Shown: positions 8,559-16,544, counted from the stretch's first letter. The stretch: 51,075 nucleotides of DNA from Cryobacterium sp. (GCF_025463825.1 NZ_JAODBG010000058.1:1-51075); one strand, 5' to 3'. The notes: generated from the letters alone by a model not told the origin. Made by a program: numbers and translations.

Positions 8559-8590
8559 CCCACCCGGCCCGCCCGCAACCGTTGCCGCAC

Positions 8591-8628
8591 CGGACAATTG
8601 CGCCCGGTTCGCGGGACGCAGTTGTCCG
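8591..8628. repeat. Intergenic hairpin repeat, copy 1 (GGACAATTG / CAGTTGTCC)
   Basis: An imperfect inverted repeat between the MMPL and MFS pseudogenes. CGGACAATTGCGCCCGG pairs with CGGGACGCAGTTGTCCG. A further GTTGC unit flanks each side. It is related to the elements at 10006-10043 and 15778-15815. Confidence 0.6.
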
Positions 8629-8682
8629 CACGGGCACCAGTTGCGAACGGATGCGTGCCCACCGGCATGGTTGACTGGCGCC

Positions 8683-9993
8683 ATGGCTACTCGGGGGGCG
8701 CGCGGCGGCGAAGCGTGCGCCGGGCGTCGTCCTCTCCCGATCCGGCCCGTCCCCGTCGGGCCCGTTCGCGTTTGCCCCGTTCCGTTGGCTCCTCACCGCG
8801 CGCACCATCGCCACCCTCGGCAACGCCGCCGCCCCGATCGCCCTCGCCTTCGCGGTGCTCGACCTCACCGGCTCGGCCGTCGACCTGGGCATCGTTGTCG
8901 CCGGCCGCTCCATTGTCAACGTCGCCGTCCTGCTGTTCGGCGGCGTGATCGCCGACCGGCTGCCCAAGCATGTGCTGCTCGTCGGCACGTCCCTCGCCGC
9001 GGCGGCCACCCAGGCGGCAGTGGCCGGGCTCGTGCTCACCGGCTCGGCGACCATCCCGCTGCTCGTTCTCCTCAGTGTGCTCAACGGCGCCGTCGCGGCG
9101 GTGAGCTTCGCAGCCTCGGCGGCGATAGTGCCGCAGACCGTTCCGATGGCAGAGCTGCGGCCCGCCAATGCCCTGCTGCGCCTCAGCCTCAACGGCGGGG
9201 CGATCCTCGGCGCCAGCCTGGGCGCGCTGCTCATCGCCGGGGTCGGGCCTGGCTGGGGGCTCGCGCTGAATGCCGCATCCTTCGCGCTGGCCGGGTTCTT
9301 CTTCGCCCTCGTGAGCACCATGCCGGCCGCCTCGGCCGCCCGGGCGACGTCGCACCGGTGCCGGCCAACGTGCTGCGGGAGCTGCGCGAGGGCTGGGGCG
9401 AGTTCGCCGGCCGCACCTGGGTGTGGGTGGTGGTGGCCCAGTTCGCCCTGGTGAACGCGGCCTTCGTCGGCGCGATCGCGGTGCTCGGGCCGCTCGTCGC
9501 CGACGTGAGCTTCGGCCGCGCCAGCTGGGGACTGATCATCGCCGCCGAAACCGTGGGCCTGGCGCTCGGCGGGCTGCTCGCCCTGCGCTGGCGGCCCCGG
9601 CACGCGCTGGGCATCGGCGTCGGCCTCGTCACGGTGACCGCCCTGCCTATCGTGGGCCTCGCGTTGGTGCCCGTTGTGCCGGTGCTCGTGGTCGCATTCC
9701 TGATCGGGGGTCTGGCCATCGAGCAGTTCGGGGTGGCCTGGGACCAGTCCCTGCAGCAGAACATCCCGCCGGCCAGGCTGGCCAAGGTCTACTCCTATGA
9801 CGCCGTCGGGTCGTTCATCGCCATCCCGGTGGGGGAGGTCCTGGTCGGCCCGCTCGCGCACGTCTTCGGCACCACGCCGGTGCTGCTCGGCTGCGCCGCC
9901 GTGATCGTGGCCGCCTCCCTGGCCGCCCTTTCCACCGGAAGCGTACGCCGCCTCACCGTGGGCGTCCCCGCGGTCCCCGCACCCCAGGGCTGA
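8683..9993 (+). pseudogene. MFS transporter with two frameshifts
   Basis: A 12-helix major-facilitator protein of the MFS_3/enterobactin-exporter-like group, split across frames. ATG at 8683 opens frame 1. The conserved protein begins only in frame 2 (FAPFRWLLTARTIATLGNAA and onward). Removing one G from the run GGGGGG at 8693-8698 joins them. Frame 2 runs to about 9340 (LAGFFFALVSTMPAASAA). Frame 1 then resumes with PGDVAPVPANVLRELREGW and continues to the end at 9993; adding one C to CCC at 9339-9341 restores it. The corrected product is about 435 residues, normal for the family. Both lesions are single-base changes in short G/C runs, so sequencing error is an alternative to true inactivation. 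Confidence 0.75.
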
Positions 9994-10005
9994 CTGTTCC
10001 CACTG

Positions 10006-10043
10006 CGGACAATTGGTCCCGGCACACCGGGTGCAGTCGTCCG
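10006..10043. repeat. Intergenic hairpin repeat, copy 2
   Basis: CGGACAATTGGTCCCGG (10006-10022) pairs imperfectly with CCGGGTGCAGTCGTCCG (10027-10043), followed by GGAGCGGTAACAGTTGCGG. It lies between the convergent MFS and DeoR genes, where it may also act as a terminator. Confidence 0.6.
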
Positions 10044-10087
10044 GAGCGGTAACAGTTGCGGCCCATCGCCGCGCCGCCGACGGGCGG

Positions 10088-10744
10088 TCAGGCGCGGGGG
10101 GTCAGGATGGCCACGCCTTGGTCGCGCAGGTCGGCCACCGCGCGGGCGTCAGTGGCGGAATCGGTGATGACGCCCGCGATGTCGCTGAACGGCAGCACCC
10201 GGTAAGGAGAAGCCACCCCGATCTTCTCGGCGCTGGCGAGCGCGTAGGTGTCGGCGGCCCGTCCGGCCAGGGCCCGCTTCATCGCGGCCTCCTCCACCTC
10301 CCCGGTGGCCAGGCCGGCGGTGGCGTGCACACCGGTGACGCCCAGCAGGAACAGGTCGGCCGTGATCGCCTGGGCGGCCTCGACGGCAGCGGCGCCGCAG
10401 GTCACCATCGAGTGCTTGAACAGCCGTCCGCCCAGCAGGAACACCTCGATCGCCTCGTGCCGCAGCAGCGCGGCGGCGATCGTCGGGCTGTGCGTGATCA
10501 CCGTGCAGGCCACGGTGAGGGGCAGGGCCTGCACCACAGCGAGGGTGGTGGTGCCGCCGTCCAGGATCACCGTGGTGCCGGGCAGAATCAGTTCCGCCGC
10601 ACGCGCGGCAACCCGGTCCTTGCTGGCCGGTTGGACGAGGGTTCTGTCCGGGTACCGGGCCAGTGCCGGCGACACGGGCAGGGCGCCGCCGTAAACGCGC
10701 TGACATAGGCCCGCTGCCGCGAGCTCACGCAGGTCCCGGCGCAC
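10088..10744 (-). pseudogene. DeoR-family regulator lacking the N-terminal part of its helix-turn-helix
   Basis: 219 codons. The sensor domain (DeoRC) is complete: ILPGTTVILDGGTTTLAVVQ near residue 60, HSPTIAAALL, LLGGRLFKHSMVTCG, and a sugar-phosphate-binding core ending in DLRDQGVAILTPRA. In front, only the recognition helix remains (SLSDDSVRRDLRELAAAG; the open frame just upstream of the GTG shows RAELSLSDDS). Normal DeoR proteins have about 35 more residues forming the first helices. Upstream the frame runs into the divergent Nudix gene with no start codon. A deletion of the 5' end is the likely cause. DNA binding is probably lost; the protein might still bind a sugar phosphate. Confidence 0.65.
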
Positions 10745-10776
10745 ACTGTCGTCCGACAGGCTGAGTTCTGCGCGGC

Positions 10777-11370
10777 ATGGATTCGCCGGATGGCCGCGGG
10801 CGCACCGGGTTGCACTCTGTGGGTCTCGGCCTGGACGGCAACCCGGCGGTCACCGTCGAAGGGGTGGAGGTCACCAGCGACGGCTGGCACGTGCTGCGCC
10901 GCACCATTTACCGGTATCGCAGGCACGACGGCCGGGTGGAGACGCATCAGCGCGAGACCTATGACCGGGGCAACGGGGCGACGATCCTGCTCTACGACCC
11001 CACTCGGAGAACCGTGCTGCTCACCCGTCAATTCCGGTACCCCGCTTACGTCAACTCCCACCCGGACGGCATGCTCATCGAAGCCGCGGCTGGCCTGCTC
11101 GACGATGACGCTCCCGAGGTCGCGATCCGCCGCGAGGCCAGCGAAGAACTCGGCGTCACCGTGGGAGAACTGCACCACGTTTTCGATCTCTATATGAGCC
11201 CGGGCTCGGTCACCGAACGGGTGCACTTCTATGTCGCGGAATACGGACCGGCCGATCGGGTGACGGCCGGCGGCGGCCTGGCCGAGGAGGGCGAGGACAT
11301 CGAGGTGCTCGAGATCTCCGCAGCCGACGCGCTGGCCATGGTGACCGACGGCCGCATCGTGGATGGCTAG
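10777..11370 (+). pseudogene. Nudix hydrolase (NudK/ADP-ribose pyrophosphatase-like), ended by TAG at the IS481 target
   Basis: 197 codons of a Nudix hydrolase resembling GDP-mannose pyrophosphatase NudK. The N-terminal half has NPAVTVEGVEVTSDGWHVLR. The Nudix box is present at about residues 108-130: GLLDDDAPEVAIRREASEEL, close to GX5EX7REUXEEXGU. The frame ends at VDG-TAG (11368-11370). That TAG is part of GCTAGA, the duplicated target of the IS element. Beyond the IS the same frame resumes with TVILLQWAALAGLL and TGA, the expected C-terminus (homologues read DGKT). So one codon, probably Lys, is now TAG, and the last 15 codons are also displaced by the IS. The Nudix box is intact, so partial function is conceivable. 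Confidence 0.7.
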
Positions 11371-12380
11371 ATGTTGTTCCCACTGACGTTGTGAGCACGG
11401 TCGATGGGTGATTTGCCGCCGATGCCGGTATGGGGTCTGTGGTGATTGTAGCTATGGATCCAGTCTTGGTAGGTCGCTGCTCGGGCGGCGTCTGAGTTGT
11501 AGTGATGGGCGTAAGCCCATTCCGCGGCGAGGGTGCGGTGGAAGCGTTCGATCTTGCCGTTGGTTTGGGGTCGGTAGGGCCGGGTGAACTTGTGGGCGAT
11601 GTCGCCCAGGGCGTCGTTGAAGAACTTCGAGCGGTAGCAGGAGCCATTGTCGGTCATCACACGCAGCACGGTGATGTCGTGGGTGGCGTAGAACGCGTTC
11701 GCCCGGCCCCAGAACCCGGCGGCGGTTTCCTTCTTCTCGTCGGTGAGGATCTCTGAATAGACCAGGCGGGAGTGGTCATCGATCGCGGAGTGAAGAAACG
11801 AGTGGCCAACGCCAGCTTGTCGGTTGCGTTTACCGACCTGGCGGCCGAGGGTGCGGTGGCCACCGCCGTCGGGGATGCGGCCGAGTTTCTTCACGTCAAC
11901 ATGCACCAGTTCACCGGGGGTTTTCTTCTCATACCGGATCGGTTTGGGTTTGCGCACCGGCAGGCCCGTGTTCTGGTCCAGATGACCCAACAACGGCATC
12001 CGGTACCGGTTGAGTACTTTCGAGACCGTCGATTGCGGCAGCCGCAGGTGATAGCCGATGCGGTGCGGTCCCCAGCGTCGGGTGAAGCGCAACGCGATGA
12101 TGCGCCGCTCGGTGCGCCGGGCGCATTGGTTCGGCGACAAGTGCGGGCGAGACGACCGGTCGAGGAGCCCGACGGCACCGTGGCCTCGATACCGGGACAC
12201 CCATTTGGCGACGGTCGCGCGGGAGACCTGCAGACGTTCAGCGACGCGGGCTTGGGCCCAGCCGTCGTTCACGACGAGCTGGACCAGCTTGAGGCGGCCT
12301 TCGGGAGTCAGTGGGGCGTTGGCATGAGTAACGTAAGAGATGAGGGCCTCCGTTGCATCGGCTTGAGTGTGGTAACCCAA
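11367..12380 (-). CDS. IS481-family transposase
   Basis: A 337-residue DDE transposase. The N-terminus has a helix-turn-helix (WAQARVAERLQVSRATVAKWV), followed by a linker with KKTPGELVHVDVKKLGRI giving the first Asp, an rve core with VMTDNGSCYRS (second Asp) and TNGKIERFHRTL (Glu), and the C-terminal YNHHRPHTGIGGKSP. The start is probably TTG at 12380. The last sense codon is split by the IS boundary, and the stop TAG (11367-11369) lies in the duplicated target, not in the IS. The protein looks intact and the element may be recently active. Confidence 0.93.
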   Translation of the reverse strand: MGYHTQADATEALISYVTHANAPLTPEGRLKLVQLVVNDGWAQARVAERLQVSRATVAKWVSRYRGHGAVGLLDRSSRPHLSPNQCARRTERRIIALRFTRRWGPHRIGYHLRLPQSTVSKVLNRYRMPLLGHLDQNTGLPVRKPKPIRYEKKTPGELVHVDVKKLGRIPDGGGHRTLGRQVGKRNRQAGVGHSFLHSAIDDHSRLVYSEILTDEKKETAAGFWGRANAFYATHDITVLRVMTDNGSCYRSKFFNDALGDIAHKFTRPYRPQTNGKIERFHRTLAAEWAYAHHYNSDAARAATYQDWIHSYNHHRPHTGIGGKSPIDRAHNVSGNNI

Positions 12381-12443
12381 TCGATACCGGAGGTCCTCAC
12401 CTTTTTAGCTCACGCCACGCTCACAACCTGTGTGGGAACAACA
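11372..12443. mobile_element. Complete IS481-family insertion sequence (1072 bp)
   Basis: Terminal inverted repeats begin TGTTGTTCCCAC on both sides; 24 of 29 terminal bases match (left 11372-11400, right 12415-12443). The element is flanked by identical 6-bp direct repeats GCTAGA (11366-11371 and 12444-12449). This fits the NCTAGN target and 6-bp duplication reported for IS481 in Bordetella. One intact transposase gene reads leftward. It splits the 3' end of the Nudix gene. Confidence 0.95.
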
Positions 12444-12493
12444 GCTAGACCGTCATCCTGCTGCAGTGGGCCGCCCTGGCCGGACTGCTCTGA
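12444..12493 (+). pseudogene. 3' remnant of the Nudix gene beyond the IS
   Basis: After the second GCTAGA copy the Nudix frame continues as TVILLQWAALAGLL and stops at TGA (12491-12493). It is the displaced tail of the gene at 10777 and has no start of its own. Confidence 0.7.
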
Positions 12494-12549
12494 CGACTCG
12501 GTTCCGACGTGGCGGCACGCGGTCAGGATGCTCCGTCCCGGCATCGCCC

Positions 12550-13035
12550 CTATCGCGCCGGATGCTGCCCGCGGGTCACGGCCTCGCTCTCGGCCAGCTC
12601 GCTGAGTTTGTCGAGGGACCGTGGCCACATGTCCTCGAACATGTCCGCCTCCTCCTCGTCGACGTCCAGGTCCACGATGAGGGTGGTGACCCCGTCGGTC
12701 TCAGTGAAGGTGTAATTTTCGTGCGTGCCCCTGAACTTCTGGGCGTACTCGCTCTCGGTGTCTACCTCACCATTCATGATCAGGCCGGTGTATTCGATGG
12801 AAACGAACTCGTGCGGGCGGTGTTCCGCGACCACGCCGACCAGGCCGCCCATCGGTTGAGTGTCATCACTGTCGCCGAGGAACCGGATTTCGCTGCCCGG
12901 CAGCCAAGACCCCTCGAAATAGGAACCGGGGCTGAAAACGCTGGTCCACTGACGGTAGCCGGCATCGCCGAGCATGGTTTCGGAGACGACTTCGGCGGGC
13001 GCATCAATCTTCGTTGAGAAATGCAAGGTCTTCAT
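12550..13035 (-). CDS. SRPBCC (AHSA1/START-like) domain protein
   Basis: A 161-residue soluble protein with the helix-grip fold of the SRPBCC superfamily, which binds hydrophobic ligands. Visible landmarks: the opening beta strand MKTLHFSTKIDAPAEVV, YRQWTSVFSPGSYFEG, PGSEIRFLG, and the C-terminal long helix FEDMWPRSLDKLSELAE. It is closely related to the next gene to the right (13078-13551): both share YRQWTSxFxPxSYFEGxWLPGSEIRFLG, so they arose by tandem duplication. The ligand is unknown. Confidence 0.8.
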   Translation of the reverse strand: MKTLHFSTKIDAPAEVVSETMLGDAGYRQWTSVFSPGSYFEGSWLPGSEIRFLGDSDDTQPMGGLVGVVAEHRPHEFVSIEYTGLIMNGEVDTESEYAQKFRGTHENYTFTETDGVTTLIVDLDVDEEEADMFEDMWPRSLDKLSELAESEAVTRGQHPAR

Positions 13036-13077
13036 GGTTGGAGCCTAGCGCCGCTGAGCGCGGGCCGACAGGGCTGC

Positions 13078-13551
13078 TCAGGACGCATCGGAGTCGCGGA
13101 CGGCGGCCTCGGCGAGGTCCTTGAGCTGCGCCAGGCCCTGGGGCCAGAGCTCGCCGAAGAGCTCCGCGTAGGTGTCGGCGGTGTCCACATCGATGGTGAT
13201 GGTCGTCGCCCCGTCGGTCTCGCTGAACGAGTAGGATTCCCGCGCGCCGATCAGCTGCCGCGCCTCCCTGCTGGTGGTGTCATCCACGTCGTTCACGATC
13301 TGGCCCTGATATTCGATCTGCACGAACTTGTACGGCCGGTGCCTCGTGATCACCCCGTACATGCCGCTCATCGTGCCGTCGTTGTTGGTGCCCAGGAACC
13401 GGATCTCACTGCCGGGAAGCCAATCGCCCTCGAAGTACGAGTTCGGGTTGAACGCGCTGGTCCACTGCCGGTAGGTGGAGTCATCGAACATGGTCTTCCA
13501 GACGACGTCAGCGGGCGCATTGACTCGGATTGAGAAATGCTGCGTCTCCAT
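13078..13551 (-). CDS. SRPBCC domain protein, tandem paralogue
   Basis: A 157-residue protein of the same family as its neighbour. The ATG at 13551 (METQHFSIRVNAPADVV) is preferred over an upstream in-frame start because the conserved fold begins there and the extra residues are low-complexity. Core motifs are YRQWTSAFNPNSYFEG, PGSEIRFLG and the C-terminal helix LFGELWPQGLAQLKDLAE. It lies 42 bases upstream of the neighbouring paralogue on the same strand, so the two are probably co-transcribed from a promoter in the 13.55-13.94 kb gap. Confidence 0.8.
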   Translation of the reverse strand: METQHFSIRVNAPADVVWKTMFDDSTYRQWTSAFNPNSYFEGDWLPGSEIRFLGTNNDGTMSGMYGVITRHRPYKFVQIEYQGQIVNDVDDTTSREARQLIGARESYSFSETDGATTITIDVDTADTYAELFGELWPQGLAQLKDLAEAAVRDSDAS

Positions 13552-13655
13552 GCCGCGAGTGTAGCTCCGCGCCCCCCGCGCTTCTAGGGACGCCTCCCGA
13601 GCCTCGGGCGCGGCCGCGCTGGGCATTTATTCGAAGCTTTCTTCGGTGGGAAACC

Positions 13656-13731
13656 TGTGGATAACCCTGTGTACAGCGTGTGGAAACCACCGGGATGACG
13701 GGCCGGAGGCTGTGGATTGTGCTGTGGAAAA
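13656..13731 (+). promoter_or_regulatory. Cluster of DnaA-box-like 9-mers in a gene-free region
   Basis: The gap 13552-13940 between divergent genes holds five similar 9-mers, all in one orientation. They are TGTGGATAA (13656, the exact complement of the classical box TTATCCACA), TGTGTACAG (13668), TGTGGAAAC (13679), TGTGGATTG (13711) and TGTGGAAAA (13723). They could bind DnaA as a titration or regulatory site. No dnaA, dnaN or other origin gene is nearby, so I do not call an origin. I see nothing else in this gap. Confidence 0.4.
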
Positions 13732-13940
13732 TCTGGGGAGAGCGCTGTGCACTCCGGCCAGGAAAGGTCGGCGCGTCGGGAGCGGGTTGGACCCTCCGCA
13801 TGTTGGAACTCTCGAAAGTGATGTCGGGCCACCGCCGCGCATCCGCCTGTCAGTTGCTGGTGCCGTCACGGTCTAGCCTGATCATCAACGGCATCAACAG
13901 CCGCGGAGCTCGCACCGACGCGAGTCCCGGAAGGCAGCAA

Positions 13941-14849
13941 GTGAGCGCGACGGATGCAACGAGATCGGCGGAGTTCGACGCCTTCGGCCCGTGGGTGGAC
14001 GAGGTGCGCACCGCCGGCGAGGTTCCCGGACTCTACCGGGATTATCGGGTGGACTTCGATGCCAGCCGAATCGTGCTCAAGATTCCCCGCAATATCAGCC
14101 GCCGTGATGCGCTGCCCACGATGGACCTCTATGACCACCTGATTATCGCGGCGCCACAGGCACTCATCGTACTGAGCCGCGGTGTCGACACGTACAGCGA
14201 GAGTTCCATCGCCTATGGCGACATCGTCGCGGTCGCCGACACCGTCGACCTGGTCGAGGGCCGCCTCAGCATCCTTGCCCGGTCGGGGAGAACCCACACC
14301 GTGCCATACAACGGGTCGTCACAGCAGGTGATGACCCGTTTCACCGATGTGCTGGCTGAACTTTCGCTCGCGGTGGTGCGTCCAACGCCCGCCGTGGTGT
14401 TCCCCGCGACGGATTCCCGGCCTTCCCTGGACCTCCTCGACCTGGGCAAGCAGGACGTGGGCCTGGTCACCGCATATTTCGACCTGACCCGCCATGAGTT
14501 CGGCGCAACACTCCTCGCCGCCCACGGGCGTACCGGCCTCGACCCGCTCGGGGGAGTGCTCCGCCGCGCTATGCACGTCCTCTATCCGATGACCCTGCAC
14601 GGTGCGGTGCTCTGCCGCACCGAACACGCGCTGCACATCCTCGGCCGCAAGGCCTGGCTGGTGCGCGGAAACGCGCCGGACCTGTCGCGCTCACACACGA
14701 CGATCCCGCTCGCCGCCATCGAGAAGATCAGCGTGGCAACTCATCCCACCTACCGCGCCGCAGTGATCCTCACACTGCATTCGGGACAGGCCCGATTCGA
14801 CGTCATCCTGCCGGAATCGTCAGCCGCTCAACGAGCCCTGACGGGGTAG
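13941..14849 (+). CDS. Conserved-looking protein of unknown function
   Basis: A 302-residue protein I do not recognise. GTG at 13941 is chosen because GGAAGG lies 6 bases upstream; the frame is open further upstream but that part overlaps the DnaA-box-like region and looks non-coding. No signal peptide is evident. Two similar halves may exist: an N-terminal beta-rich part (LYRDYRVDFDASRIVLKIPRN, LIVLSRG, SIAYGDIVAVAD) and a C-terminal part (LHILGRKAWLVRG, TTIPLAAIEKISVAT, YRAAVILTLHSGQARFDVIL). The alternation of strands and the phrases 'IPLAAIEKISV' and 'IAYGDIVAVAD' recall PH-like beta-barrels. That resemblance is weak inference. Confidence 0.65.
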   Translation: MSATDATRSAEFDAFGPWVDEVRTAGEVPGLYRDYRVDFDASRIVLKIPRNISRRDALPTMDLYDHLIIAAPQALIVLSRGVDTYSESSIAYGDIVAVADTVDLVEGRLSILARSGRTHTVPYNGSSQQVMTRFTDVLAELSLAVVRPTPAVVFPATDSRPSLDLLDLGKQDVGLVTAYFDLTRHEFGATLLAAHGRTGLDPLGGVLRRAMHVLYPMTLHGAVLCRTEHALHILGRKAWLVRGNAPDLSRSHTTIPLAAIEKISVATHPTYRAAVILTLHSGQARFDVILPESSAAQRALTG

Positions 14850-14876
14850 CCCGGGCCGACGACGCGGCCCACCCGC

Positions 14877-15698
14877 TCAGGTGAGGTCGTCGAAGTCGCC
14901 GCGCACCCACCCCTGGTGACGGTCGGCCGACCGGCGCACCACCGCACGGGCATCCGCCACGATCACGGTGTCAAAGTTGGCGTACAGCCGGTCGAACTCG
15001 AAACGTTCCAGGGTGCGGGCGATGCGCTCCGCCACCGGGCCGGACAGCGGCAGCCGGTTGGGGAAGCTGCGCATGAAGCTCACCGACGTGCGGTCCGGGT
15101 TGGCGAAGACGGTGTCACCGCTGAGCAGCACGCCCCGTCCGGCCGCACCGGCCTCCCAGTGGATGACGGCGCTCCCGGGGAAGTGGCCACCCACCTGTAC
15201 CAGGGTCACGCCCGGTAACAGCCGCACCTCGGACGACCAGGTATCGATCACCGGGTCCGGGCGGGCCACCCAGGCCAGATCGGCCTCGGCCACGAGGACC
15301 GGAGGGCCGCCGAGCGCCCGGCTCCACTCCACCTGCGCGCCGAACATGTGCGGATGGCTGGCCACGATCGCGCGCACCGGCCCGTGCTGGAGCACCCGGG
15401 TGGCGATGTCGTTGTCCACAAAGCCGATCGGGTCCCACAGCACGGTCCCCCCGGGGGTGCAGAGCAGCTTGGCCTGCTGCCCGATGCCTACCGCGGGGGA
15501 GCTCTGGATGCCGTGCAGGTCGGGTTCGAGTTCGCGGAGGTCGGCGTGGCAACCGGCCTCGTGCAGGTCGGCCAGTGTCGTCCACTGCTGGCCGGCGGCG
15601 GGTACCCACTGGCGTTCGTCGGCGCAGATCGCGCAGACGCCGGCGTTGTCGGCGTGCTCGACGCCGCAGGTGGCACAGATCCAGAAGCTCACGGGCAT
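14877..15698 (-). CDS. MBL-fold metallohydrolase with N-terminal zinc ribbon
   Basis: A 273-residue protein. Residues 8-26 form a rubredoxin-like knuckle, CATCGVEHADNAGVCAIC (CxxC...CxxC). After a linker comes a metallo-beta-lactamase fold: SHPHMFGAQVEW (HxH metal site, incomplete relative to HxHxDH), GGHFPGSAVIHW (third His) and LLSGDTVF (Asp). The active site departs from the canonical HxHxDH, so its hydrolase class is uncertain. It converges with the unknown gene at 13941 (27 bases apart) and has a hairpin repeat just upstream. Confidence 0.75.
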   Translation of the reverse strand: MPVSFWICATCGVEHADNAGVCAICADERQWVPAAGQQWTTLADLHEAGCHADLRELEPDLHGIQSSPAVGIGQQAKLLCTPGGTVLWDPIGFVDNDIATRVLQHGPVRAIVASHPHMFGAQVEWSRALGGPPVLVAEADLAWVARPDPVIDTWSSEVRLLPGVTLVQVGGHFPGSAVIHWEAGAAGRGVLLSGDTVFANPDRTSVSFMRSFPNRLPLSGPVAERIARTLERFEFDRLYANFDTVIVADARAVVRRSADRHQGWVRGDFDDLT

Positions 15699-15777
15699 CC
15701 CCTTCAGACTTCACGTCGCTCGCCGCCAGTATGCCCCGCTCTGCCCCTCGATGTCCCGACGCCGACTTGCCCACCTG

Positions 15778-15815
15778 CGGACGAGTTGCCCCGCTACACC
15801 GGGGCAACTCGTCCG
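15778..15815. repeat. Intergenic hairpin repeat, copy 3 (perfect 16-bp stem)
   Basis: CGGACGAGTTGCCCCG and CGGGGCAACTCGTCCG form a perfect 16-bp inverted repeat with loop CTACAC, followed by a partial third unit (GGGGCAACTCG). It lies upstream of the MBL gene start and downstream of the DUF4386 gene. It shares the GGAC(A/G)A(A/G)TTG...CAxxTxGTCCG pattern with copies 1 and 2. Confidence 0.75.
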
Positions 15816-15851
15816 GAACGGGGCAACTCGGGGCGCCCGGCGGCCGGTCGG

Positions 15852-16544
15852 TCACAACAACAGCGCCACCCCCGTCGCCACCAGCCAGAGCGACCAGACG
15901 ATGTACGTCATCGGAGTGAGCCGGGCCGCGAGCGGCCAGCCGTGGTTTTCGAAGGAGCCCACGAACTCGAACGAGCACAGCGCAAGCACGGTCCCGACCA
16001 CGATTCCCACGATGCCCAGCCAGTCCGGCAGCAGATAACTCTGGATGCTGGCGGTGCCGATCAGCATGCTCCACGCGCCGGTGAAGAGCAGGCCCAGATG
16101 CTCGCCGACCGCCACGCCCAGGTAGCGGTGGAAGGCCTGGAAGACGACGTCGACCGCCTGTTTGCGCCCGGGCGGGGCGTCCTGGTCGGCGAGGACCCGC
16201 GCGAGGTATGGCACCAGGAACGGCCACCGGATCAGTCCGAGAAACTGGACGAGCCCGGCCAGCACGCCCACGATCGTGCTGATCGACAGCACCGTGGCGT
16301 CGGCACCCCAGAGGGCGGCCGGCAGCAACCCGGCCAGTACGGCGAGGAGGGCGGGTGTCATCGCGAACGCCCACCAGAGCAGGACCAGGCGAGACCCGCC
16401 CCGCCGGAACCGGGAGAGCACCTCCGCGGTGGGTCGCCGCAGGATGTCGGGGTAGTCGAACGAAATCGCGAGGGCCGCGAAGAGCGCATTGAAGACCAGC
16501 GGAAGGACGATCAGCAGCACGGCGGCCGCGACGATGTCGGTCAT
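15852..16544 (-). CDS. DUF4386-type integral membrane protein
   Basis: A 230-residue protein with about six hydrophobic helices and no signal peptide. The layout (N-terminal helix, a basic loop, a long central pair of helices around TVLSISTIVGVLAGLVQFLG, the RWPFLVPYLA segment, then VVFQAFHRYLGVAVGEHLG) fits the DUF4386 family of unknown function. It is flanked by a hairpin repeat and a 127-bp gap to the TetR gene. No partner gene is obvious. Confidence 0.7.
   Translation of the reverse strand: MTDIVAAAVLLIVLPLVFNALFAALAISFDYPDILRRPTAEVLSRFRRGGSRLVLLWWAFAMTPALLAVLAGLLPAALWGADATVLSISTIVGVLAGLVQFLGLIRWPFLVPYLARVLADQDAPPGRKQAVDVVFQAFHRYLGVAVGEHLGLLFTGAWSMLIGTASIQSYLLPDWLGIVGIVVGTVLALCSFEFVGSFENHGWPLAARLTPMTYIVWSLWLVATGVALLL

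Noticed and set aside
11372..12443. Composite transposon or larger mobile island
   Set aside because: Only one IS copy is present, with its own target duplication; no second copy, integrase or attachment repeats were seen.
13552..13940. Replication origin
   Set aside because: DnaA-box-like words are present, but there is no dnaA, dnaN, gyrB, rnpA or AT-rich unwinding region nearby.
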